NCBI RefSeq assembly: GCF_041438865.1
Contig: NZ_CP109450.1
Location: forward strand, 1,054,001-1,118,000
Direction of reading: 5' to 3'
Source of the DNA: Streptomyces sp. NBC_01471
GTDB lineage: Bacteria; Actinomycetota; Actinomycetes; Streptomycetales; Streptomycetaceae
Length of the DNA stretch: 64,000 nucleotides
A program made the position numbers and the translations under genes. This document shows positions 43,949 through 51,313 of the stretch, one piece after another (position 1 is the first letter of the stretch; every line of letters starts with the position of its first letter). The notes below the pieces were generated by a model that had not been told where the DNA came from, did not search any database, and saw only the letters and a program-made list of their open reading frames with translations.

Positions 43949-45691
43949 CTACGGCCTCGGCATGTTCCGCAGGTTGGAGCGGGCCATCTGCACCATCCGG
44001 CCCACGCCGCCGTCCAGCACGATCTTGGACGCGGAGAGCGCGAAACCGCTGACCATGTCGGCGCTGATGCGCGGCGGGATGGAGAGTGCGTTCGGGTCGG
44101 TGACCACGTCCACCAGGGCGGGACCCTTGTGCTTGAAGGCGTCCGTCAGCGCCCCGGCCAGCTGTTTCGGCTTCTCCACGCGCACGCCGTAGGCTCCGGC
44201 GGCCCGCGCGATGGCCGCGAAGTCCGAGTGCTGGTGGGTGGTGCCGTACGCGGGCAGGCCGCCCACCATCATCTCCAGCTCGACCATGCCGAGCGCGGAG
44301 TTGTTGAAGACGACGACCTTCACCGGCAGGTCGTGCTGCACGAGGGTCAGGAAGTCGCCCATCAGCATCGAGAAGCCGCCGTCGCCCGACATCGCGACGA
44401 CCTGCCGGTGCCGGTCGGTGAACTGGGCGCCGATGGCCTGCGGCAGGGCGTTGGCCATCGACCCGTGGCTGAAGGAACCGATCACCCGGCGGCGGCCGTT
44501 GGGGGTGAGATAGCGGGCCGCCCACACGTTGTTCATTCCGGTGTCCACGGTGAACACGGCGTCGCCGTCGGCTACTTCGTCCAGGACGGACGCCACGTAC
44601 TCGGGGTGGATCGGGGTGTGCTTCTCGACCTTGCGCGTGTAGGCCTTGACGACACCTTCCAGCGCGTCGGCGTGCTTCTTGAGCATCTTGTCGAGGAACT
44701 TGCGGCTGGTCTTCTCCTTCACCTGCGGTGTCAGGGCCAGCAGCGTCTCGCGCACATCGCCCCAGACGGCGAGGTCCAGCTTGGTACGGCGGCCGAGGTG
44801 CTCCGGGCGGATGTCGACCTGGGCGATCTTCACGTCGTCGGGCAGGAAGGCGTTGTACGGGAAGTCGGTGCCGAGCAGGATCAGCAGGTCGCACTCGTGC
44901 GTGGCCTCGTAGGCGGCCCCGTAGCCGAGGAGGCCGCTCATGCCGACGTCGTACGGGTTGTCGTACTGGATCCATTCCTTGCCGCGCAGCGCGTGGCCCA
45001 CCGGGGACTTGATCCGCTCGGCGAACTCCATCACCTCGGCGTGCGCGCCGGCCGTGCCGCTCCCGCAGAAGAGCGTCACCCGTTCGGCCTTGTCGATCAG
45101 ACGGGCCAGCTTCTCGACCTCCGCCTCACCGGGGCGCACCGAGGGGCGCGAGGTGACCAGTGCGGTCTCACCGGTACGGTCCGGGGCAGGGGCGCCCGCG
45201 ATGTCGCCGGGGAGGGTCACCACGCTGACACCGCTCTGGCCGATGGCGTGCTGGATGGCCGTCTGGAGCAGCCGGGGCATCTGCTGCGGGCTGGAGATCA
45301 TCTCGCTGTAGTGGCTGCACTCCTGGAACAGCCGGTCGGGATGGGTCTCCTGGAAGTACCCGAGGCCGATCTCGCTGGAGGGGATGTGCGAGGCGAGCGC
45401 GAGGACCGGTGCCATGGAGCGGTGGGCGTCGAACAGGCCGTTGATCAGATGCAGGTTCCCGGGGCCGCAGGATCCGGCGCAGGCCGCGAGCTTCCCGGTG
45501 ATCTGGGCCTCGGCTCCTGCCGCGAACGCGGCGGTCTCCTCGTGCCTGACCTGGATCCAGTCGATGGCCGAGTTGCGCCGGATGGCGTCCACGACAGGGT
45601 TCAGGCTGTCGCCGACGACTCCGTACAGGCGCTCCACACCCGCGCGGACGAGGATGTCGACGAACTGCTCCGCAACGTTCTGTTTGGCCAT
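43949..45691 (-). CDS. poxB: Pyruvate dehydrogenase (quinone)/pyruvate oxidase, ThDP-dependent
   Basis: 580 residues, three ThDP-enzyme domains. The catalytic glutamate lies in VRHEETAAFAAGAEA (~46-60). The ThDP-Mg motif runs GDGGFSMLMGDFLT to VVFNNSALGM. It resembles PoxB, which decarboxylates pyruvate to acetate with transfer of electrons to the quinone pool. The C-terminal membrane-binding helix of E. coli PoxB is not obvious (end reads RMVQMARSNLRNMPRP, an amphipathic basic stretch that may do the job). It is 41 bp downstream of the monooxygenase gene on the same strand. Confidence 0.9.
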   Translation of the reverse strand: MAKQNVAEQFVDILVRAGVERLYGVVGDSLNPVVDAIRRNSAIDWIQVRHEETAAFAAGAEAQITGKLAACAGSCGPGNLHLINGLFDAHRSMAPVLALASHIPSSEIGLGYFQETHPDRLFQECSHYSEMISSPQQMPRLLQTAIQHAIGQSGVSVVTLPGDIAGAPAPDRTGETALVTSRPSVRPGEAEVEKLARLIDKAERVTLFCGSGTAGAHAEVMEFAERIKSPVGHALRGKEWIQYDNPYDVGMSGLLGYGAAYEATHECDLLILLGTDFPYNAFLPDDVKIAQVDIRPEHLGRRTKLDLAVWGDVRETLLALTPQVKEKTSRKFLDKMLKKHADALEGVVKAYTRKVEKHTPIHPEYVASVLDEVADGDAVFTVDTGMNNVWAARYLTPNGRRRVIGSFSHGSMANALPQAIGAQFTDRHRQVVAMSGDGGFSMLMGDFLTLVQHDLPVKVVVFNNSALGMVELEMMVGGLPAYGTTHQHSDFAAIARAAGAYGVRVEKPKQLAGALTDAFKHKGPALVDVVTDPNALSIPPRISADMVSGFALSASKIVLDGGVGRMVQMARSNLRNMPRP

Positions 45692-45732
45692 GCCTCCATC
45701 AACCCATGGGCGCCACGGTCGCGCCTGCGCTG

Positions 45733-46869
45733 TTACGCCTTCTCATGCGGCCGGTCCTGTCCGGTGAACATGTTGATCAGGCTGTGGGGTGTGTCGTCGC
45801 CGAAGAGCAGCTCGTGGAGCTGGGTGCCGTCGGTGGCGGCTTCGGTGCTGCGGGGGAACATGGCCTGTTCGTATGCGGTGAGGGCGGCTTCGGTGTCGTC
45901 GGGGTGTGCGGCGAGGGCCTGGGCGAGTTCGGCGCCGTCGTACATGGCCAGGTTGGCGCCTTCGCCGTTCGGGGCGGAGAGGTGGGCGGCGTCGCCGAGC
46001 AGGGTCACGCCCGGCACCCGGTCCCACCGGTGCCCGGCCGGCAGCGCGTGCAGGGTGCGCAGGACCGGCGGGGTCCGGCCGTCAGTGATGAGCGCGGTGA
46101 GCTCCGGCGCCCAGCCCTCGAACTCCCCGGCGATCCGTGCCGCGGCCGCGGCGGCATCGGTGAAATCAATACCGGCGAACCATTCCTGCGTCCGGGTGAG
46201 TGCCACGTAGGTGTGCAGGGTGCCGCCGTTCTCCCGGTGGGCCTGGATGCCCCTGCCCGGCGCGAGTGCGAACATCGCCCCGCCGCCGACCGCCTTCGCG
46301 GTGGCGGGGTGACGGGTGTCGGCGTCGAACAGATAGGTCTCGACGAACGAGACGCCGGTGTACTCGGGCGCGGCGCCGGACAGCAGCGGCCGGACCCGCG
46401 ACCACGCACCGTCCGCCCCGACCAGCAGACTCGTGACGACGGTGCCACCGTCGGCGAAAACCACCTCGTGACGGCCCTCACCCAGAGCACGGGTGGCGCT
46501 CACCTTGTGACCCCACCGGACGGTGCCGGCCGGAAGCGATGCGAGCAGGACCCGCCGCAGCTCACCCCGCAACACCTCCGGGCGTCCCCGTGTGCTGTCG
46601 TCGTCGTACAGAACGGTCCCGTCCGAGGCGAGGACGCGTGTGGCCTCGCGGCCCTCCAGGACGAGGCCGCGGAACTCGTCCATCAGGCCCGCCGCCTCCA
46701 GAGCCGCCTGGCCGTTCTCCTCGTGGATGTCGAGCATCCCGCCCTGAGCACGAGCCGCAGGGGAGGACTCGGCCTCGTAGACCGTGGCCGGGATTCCGTG
46801 GACGTGCAGGACGCGGGCGAGCGTGAGGCCGCCGAGTCCGGCGCCGATGATCGTGACGGGGGTGGGCAT
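45733..46869 (-). CDS. FAD-dependent monooxygenase, TetX-like
   Basis: 378 residues. FAD motif GAGLGGL (~8-14), the DG-type block VGADGAWSRVRPLLSG and the GD motif VTLLGDAAHLSAPNGEGANLA place it with class A flavoprotein monooxygenases. The GGMLDIHEENGQAALEAAGL stretch is typical of TetX/tetracycline-destructase relatives. Substrate unknown; drug inactivation or antibiotic tailoring are both possible. ATG 46869 has AAGGAG 7 nt upstream. It is divergent from a TetR gene with two operator-like sites between. Confidence 0.88.
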   Translation of the reverse strand: MPTPVTIIGAGLGGLTLARVLHVHGIPATVYEAESSPAARAQGGMLDIHEENGQAALEAAGLMDEFRGLVLEGREATRVLASDGTVLYDDDSTRGRPEVLRGELRRVLLASLPAGTVRWGHKVSATRALGEGRHEVVFADGGTVVTSLLVGADGAWSRVRPLLSGAAPEYTGVSFVETYLFDADTRHPATAKAVGGGAMFALAPGRGIQAHRENGGTLHTYVALTRTQEWFAGIDFTDAAAAAARIAGEFEGWAPELTALITDGRTPPVLRTLHALPAGHRWDRVPGVTLLGDAAHLSAPNGEGANLAMYDGAELAQALAAHPDDTEAALTAYEQAMFPRSTEAATDGTQLHELLFGDDTPHSLINMFTGQDRPHEKA

Positions 46870-46916
46870 CGTGGCTCCTTCGGGATCGAGGCTCCGGTGA
46901 GTCCGGCCGACCTCTA

Positions 46917-46954
46917 TGGAATGTCGTTCCAATCCATGTTGGAACAACGCTCCA
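46917..46954. promoter_or_regulatory. Two tandem 15-bp operator-like sites
   Basis: TGGAATGTCGTTCCA at 46917-46931 and TGGAACAACGCTCCA at 46940-46954: each is a dyad and the two start 23 bp apart, about two helical turns. A third dyad, GTTCCAA-N6-TTGGAAC, spans the inner half sites. They fill the 104-bp gap between monooxygenase and TetR genes. Confidence 0.75.
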
Positions 46955-46973
46955 GACATGTCAAAATGGCGGC

Positions 46974-47723
46974 ATGGCAACGCGGACGCGCCGCTCGCAG
47001 CGGCGCACAGAGGCGCTCTCCCTGGAGCGCATCGTCGAGGCCGCCGTCGAGCTGCTCGACGCGGCCGGCGAGGGCGGGCTGACGTTCCGGGCGCTGACCG
47101 AGCGTCTGTCCACCGGACCCGGGGCGATCTATTGGCATGTGGCGAACAAGGCTGAGCTGCTCGGCGCCGCGACCGACGCCGTCGTCGCCGCCGCTCTGGC
47201 CATCGAGCCCGCCGGGTCCCCGGGCTCACCGCAGGAGGAGATCCGCACTGTCGCGCTCGGCCTGTTCGACGCGATCGACGCACATCCGTGGCTCGCCCCA
47301 CAGCTCTCGACGCAGCTCTCCCGCAATCCCTCGGGATCGGTGACGCCGCGGATCTTCGAAAGCATCGGCCGGCAGGTCCGCGCACTGGGCGCGCCCGAGG
47401 CAGGCTGGTTCACGGCGACCTCGCTGCTGGTGCACTACGTCCTCGGCGCCGCCGGCCAGAACGCGGCGAACACCGCGAACGCCCCCGGGCCCGGCGTGGA
47501 GCGCGCCGAGTTCCTCGACACCGTATCGACGGCATGGGAAGGGCTCGACCCCGACGCGTACCCGTTCACCCGGGCCGTCGCGGACCAGCTGCGCGAGCAC
47601 GACGACCGCGAGCAGTTCCTCGCCGGGATCGATCTCGCCCTCAGCGGCATCACCGCACTCCGGCAGCCGGGTGGACCGGCGGACACCCCACCGGCCAACC
47701 CTCCTGGACGGCCGGGCCGGTAA
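46974..47723 (+). CDS. TetR-family repressor
   Basis: 249 residues. HTH domain (SLERIVEAAVELLDAAGEGGLTFRALTERLSTGPGAIYWHVANK in outline, ~17-60) with the long C-terminal ligand domain of the TetR/ActII type. The recognition helix motif GPGAIYWHVANKAELL is classical. It very likely represses itself and the divergent FAD monooxygenase through the sites at 46917-46954, with the enzyme's substrate as natural inducer. The last ~20 residues are Pro/Gly-rich. Confidence 0.92.
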   Translation: MATRTRRSQRRTEALSLERIVEAAVELLDAAGEGGLTFRALTERLSTGPGAIYWHVANKAELLGAATDAVVAAALAIEPAGSPGSPQEEIRTVALGLFDAIDAHPWLAPQLSTQLSRNPSGSVTPRIFESIGRQVRALGAPEAGWFTATSLLVHYVLGAAGQNAANTANAPGPGVERAEFLDTVSTAWEGLDPDAYPFTRAVADQLREHDDREQFLAGIDLALSGITALRQPGGPADTPPANPPGRPGR

Positions 47724-47735
47724 CAGCGGCCAGGC

Positions 47736-49259
47736 CTACGTCTCCCAGACCGCTGCGGCGGTGCGGTCGTCGGCGTACCCCTTGACACGTACCTGGGCAT
47801 CGGCCAGGAACTCGGCGAGCCCCGGCGGCTCGGTCGGCGCCCAGCGCGCGGCCAGTTCACCGGAGAGCGCGGGCTCGCCGCGCAGCGGTTCGGCGAGGCC
47901 CGCGCTGCACAGCAGCAGCGTGTCTCCCGGCCGGGCCACCGACGCACGGAAGCGGAACGGCTCGGCGGACGGCGGCAGCGGGGGCCCGTGTCGTCCGGAG
48001 AGCGGCGCCGCCGTACCGAAGTCCATGGTCAGCCGGTCGGCGTCCGGGGCCCAGGACGGCGCGGAACCGAAACCGACCACGGCCTCACCGGCGGTTCCGG
48101 AGGGCCCCGGCGGCTCGGGCTCCAGGTCCTGCCAGGCGCCGTCACGGAGGCGGAAGAGCCCGCCGCCCCCGACCCCGAAGAAGACCCGGGTGCGGCAATC
48201 GGGATCTCCGGAGAGCAGCAGACAGCGCAGGGACGCCGTGTACTCGTCCGGTTCGAGGCCCAGTTCGGCGGCGCGGGCCCGCAGCTTGCCGAAGCCGCGC
48301 CCGGTGAGCCGGTGCAGCCCCGATTTGAGGTCGCCCCTGCGGCCCTCCCTGATGTCCTCGGCGAGCCGCAGCCTGCTGCGTCCGACGGCTGCGCCGATCC
48401 ACCGGCAGGCGTCGGCCGCAGCCAGGTGCGCCCCTTCCGAAGCCCGGGCACCGCTGGCGACGGCGACCAGCACGAGTGCGGTGTCGCCGCTGCCGAAACG
48501 GGCGGTGAGCAGGGCGTCCCTGCGGGGCTCGCCCCGATACCGTGCGGAGTCCCCGCGTACGGAGGTGGCACGCACGGTGTACGAGCCGTAGCAGGCACCG
48601 TCGAGGACAGTGTCGGCGACGAGCTCGTCGAGAGCGTCGGGGTGCGCGTCGGGCAGGGCCGTGGGCTCGGCGTCGTAGGTGGGCGGCCCCTCACCCACAT
48701 GGGCGACGGCGGGGCGCGGGACGGAGGGCGCGGCTGTGGCTGTGTCCGGTGGGGCCGTTGAGGCTGGGGTGGGTACCGGTCCGGCCGGGGGCCTGCGTCG
48801 GGGAAGGGGCGGTGGGGCAGCCGGGCCGGCATCCGGCGGGGACACCGTCTCCAGCGGTTCCGCGGCGTCCGGCCCAGTGGCCGCGGGCGTACCACCGCTC
48901 CTCCCCCGCTGGAAGGGGATGGTGCGGGAAGGCAGTACGCCGTCCGCGGGTGGTTCCCACGGTGCCCGGTCCGGCGGTTCAGCAACCGGCCGCGGAGCGG
49001 GAGCGGGCCGGGACAGCGAGCCCGCCGCGGGCGGCAACTCCGCCTCCGGAACCGGTGGTTCAGGCCGGTCCGCACCAGGCCGGTCCGCACCGGGAGCCGC
49101 TCCCCGTACGGCACCCACCGTCCCCGCCGCGGATGCGAAGCGGTCGTCCAGGCTGTCGCCCTTGTCGGCGGTCGCCCGGTCCTCTGCGGTCTCGTCGTAC
49201 AGCCGGCCCCACCAGTCGTCGGCGGTGGCGGGCTGCTCCTGCTCCCCCTGCTGACTCAT
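47736..49259 (-). CDS. PP2C-like protein with proline-rich N-terminal region
   Basis: 507 residues from ATG 49259 (MSQQGEQEQ). Residues ~30-220 are Pro/Ala/Asp-rich and probably disordered. The C-terminal half (~225-505) follows the PP2C outline: GACYGSYTVRATSVRGDSARYRGEPRRDALL, then VLVAVASGARASEGAHLAAADA, and a final DDRTAAAVW like the usual DN-T-VVV end. However, the metal-binding Asp-Gly of active phosphatases reads A-S-G here, so catalysis is doubtful. It could be a pseudo-phosphatase or binding module. Convergent with the TetR gene (12-bp gap). Confidence 0.75.
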   Translation of the reverse strand: MSQQGEQEQPATADDWWGRLYDETAEDRATADKGDSLDDRFASAAGTVGAVRGAAPGADRPGADRPEPPVPEAELPPAAGSLSRPAPAPRPVAEPPDRAPWEPPADGVLPSRTIPFQRGRSGGTPAATGPDAAEPLETVSPPDAGPAAPPPLPRRRPPAGPVPTPASTAPPDTATAAPSVPRPAVAHVGEGPPTYDAEPTALPDAHPDALDELVADTVLDGACYGSYTVRATSVRGDSARYRGEPRRDALLTARFGSGDTALVLVAVASGARASEGAHLAAADACRWIGAAVGRSRLRLAEDIREGRRGDLKSGLHRLTGRGFGKLRARAAELGLEPDEYTASLRCLLLSGDPDCRTRVFFGVGGGGLFRLRDGAWQDLEPEPPGPSGTAGEAVVGFGSAPSWAPDADRLTMDFGTAAPLSGRHGPPLPPSAEPFRFRASVARPGDTLLLCSAGLAEPLRGEPALSGELAARWAPTEPPGLAEFLADAQVRVKGYADDRTAAAVWET

Positions 49260-49311
49260 GCCCCTATTGTCCATCGATGGGGTGGTCCTGGTACAGGGTG
49301 CGCGGAATGGC

Positions 49312-49353
49312 CCGTTGGGCCACACCGCCCCCCACGGGGGTGCGGCCCAACGG
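49312..49353. promoter_or_regulatory. Hairpin in the divergent region before the HTH regulator
   Basis: CCGTTGGGCC / GGCCCAACGG, 10-bp stem enclosing a second GC-rich dyad. It lies 53 bp upstream of the PP2C-like start and 140 bp before the regulator gene. It may be an operator or a leader structure. Confidence 0.4.
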
Positions 49354-49492
49354 AGTCGCGGAGCGAGCCGCTGCAAACCGCCCGATACGGTCAACCGGAC
49401 CGGCCCGGAAGGCGGGTTCTGTTACACCAGTTCGAACACCCTGGCAGAAACCGGAGTTGAACGGCGATGATGTGCCGCGGCGGAAACCCGCC

Positions 49493-50569
49493 GTGACTCA
49501 AAGCCGCCACCGGATCGGGGTTCACTTGCTCGGCGTCATAGGTCTGGACGACCTCCAGGAGTCGGCGTACCGCGCACTCGTCGCGCTGGGCGCGGCCGAA
49601 GTGGCCGATCTCGCGCACCGGCTCCAGCTCTCCGAGACCGACACGGAACGCGCCCTGCGCCGCCTCGAACGGCACGGTCTGGCCGCGCAGTCGTCGGCCC
49701 GGACGGGCCGGTGGGTGGCGGCGCCGCCGGGGGTCGCGCTCGGCGCGCTGCTCACCCAGCACCGCCACGAGCTGGAACAGGCCGAGCTGGCGGCCGCGTT
49801 GCTGGTCGAGGAGTTCAGGGCGGAGGCCAAGGAGCCTGCGGTGCTCGACCTGGTGGAGGTGGTCACCGGGGCGAACGCGGTGTCCCAGCGCTTCCTGCAG
49901 TTGCAGCTGGGCGCCACCGAAGAGGTCTGCGCGCTGGTGACGGGCGGCCGTCCGCTCGCGGTGTCCGGCGGTGACAACGATGCCGAGGAGCGGGCGGCGA
50001 CGCGCGGGGTCTCCTACCGGGTGGTGCTGGAGCGGGTCGTGCTGGAGGAGCCGGGCGGGATCGCGGAGCTGGCTGACGCGCTCGGCCGCAAGGAGCAGGT
50101 ACGCGTCGTCGACCGGGTGCCGACGAAGCTGGTGATCGCGGACCGGAGCCTGGCGATGGTGCCGCTGACCGGGCGGGGCGCGCAGCCCTCCGCGCTGGTC
50201 GTCCACGAGAGCGGTCTCCTGGAATCACTGCGGGGACTGTTCGAAGCGGTGTGGCGGGAGGCGCTTCCTCTGCGGCTTGGCCGGAGCGGCGAGGTCGCCG
50301 AGGACGGCGAGCCCGGCCCCGACGCCACGGATCTGCAGATCCTCTCGCTGCTGCTCGCCGGGATGACGGACGCGAGCGTCGCCAAACAGCTGGAGCTGGG
50401 GCTGCGGACGGTGCAGCGGCGGGTGAAGGGCCTGATGGAGCTGACCGGGGTCACCACCCGGCTGCAGCTCGGCTGGCACGCGTACGAGAAGGGGTGGGTC
50501 GCCAGGACGCCCGACCGGAACACGCCGGGCCGGAACACGCCGGCCGACTCCGCCGACGGGGGCGGCTGA
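49493..50569 (+). CDS. Transcriptional regulator with TrmB-like and LuxR-type HTH domains
   Basis: 358 residues. N-terminal winged helix of TrmB type (LQESAYRALVALGAAEVADLAHRL, ERALRRLERHGLAAQ; ~13-65). C-terminal LuxR HTH (TDLQILSLLLAGMTDASVAKQLELGLRTVQRRVKGLMELTGV in outline, ~280-330), with a short TPDRNTPGRNTPAD repeat tail. This layout is common in Streptomyces orphan regulators. The start is uncertain: GTG 49493, or TTG 49526 nearer the domain. Target unknown; the divergent PP2C-like gene is closest. Confidence 0.82.
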   Translation: MTQSRHRIGVHLLGVIGLDDLQESAYRALVALGAAEVADLAHRLQLSETDTERALRRLERHGLAAQSSARTGRWVAAPPGVALGALLTQHRHELEQAELAAALLVEEFRAEAKEPAVLDLVEVVTGANAVSQRFLQLQLGATEEVCALVTGGRPLAVSGGDNDAEERAATRGVSYRVVLERVVLEEPGGIAELADALGRKEQVRVVDRVPTKLVIADRSLAMVPLTGRGAQPSALVVHESGLLESLRGLFEAVWREALPLRLGRSGEVAEDGEPGPDATDLQILSLLLAGMTDASVAKQLELGLRTVQRRVKGLMELTGVTTRLQLGWHAYEKGWVARTPDRNTPGRNTPADSADGGG

Positions 50570-50697
50570 CCGGGGCGGGGCGACCGCACCCCGCGCACCT
50601 GCCGGGTGCCCGCACCCGATCCGTACACCCGGCCGGGCCTGCGGCCGGGGCCCGGCGCCGCGCTGCGGGAGACGGTCGCTTACTGCACGCTTGGCAG

Positions 50698-51180
50698 ATG
50701 AGTCTGTGGCAGCTCGTCGCGGTCGGCCTGGTGATGCTGCTCGGCCTGGTGGGGGTCCTGGTTCCCGGTGTGCCGGGGCCGGCGATCGTGTGGGCCGCCG
50801 CCGCGTGGTGGGCACTGACCGACACGACCGGCCTGGCCTGGGGCATTCTCGCCGGCGCGACCGCGCTGCTGCTGCTGAACCAGGCGCTCCGTCCGCTGCT
50901 GCCCACGCGCCGCCCGCGTGAGTCCGGGGCACCGCGCAGGACGGTGTACACGGGCGGGGCGGCGGGCATCGTGGGCTTCTTCGTCGTGCCCGTGCTCGGC
51001 GGTATCGCCGGTTTCATCGGAGGGATCTACGGGGCGGAGTGGGCACGGCTCGGCAGCCACCGGGCCGGCTGGGCCTCCACCCGTACCGTCATGCGGGCCA
51101 TCGGGACGGCGGTTCTCGTCGAACTGCTCGCCTGCCTGAGTGTCACCGGCGCCTGGCTCGGCGCGCTCATCTGGGGCTAG
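50698..51180 (+). CDS. DUF456 membrane protein
   Basis: 160 residues with four to five hydrophobic segments, including two glycine-rich hairpins (VMLLGLVGVLVPGVPGPAIVWAAAAWW and GGAAGIVGFFVVPVLGGIAGFIGGIYGAEW in outline) characteristic of the DUF456 family. The function of the family is not known. A hairpin-rich 128-bp gap separates it from the regulator gene, so it is probably transcribed alone. Confidence 0.85.
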   Translation: MSLWQLVAVGLVMLLGLVGVLVPGVPGPAIVWAAAAWWALTDTTGLAWGILAGATALLLLNQALRPLLPTRRPRESGAPRRTVYTGGAAGIVGFFVVPVLGGIAGFIGGIYGAEWARLGSHRAGWASTRTVMRAIGTAVLVELLACLSVTGAWLGALIWG

Positions 51181-51313
51181 CACGCAACGGACCCCACGGA
51201 CTCGCAATACATGGGATCTCTCCCGACTCATTGACGCACCTCAGCGCCCTGTCTACCTTTCTCCGGGGGATAGCTCGGATGATTTCTTGGGTTACGAGCC
51301 GCCGGGAGGCGTC

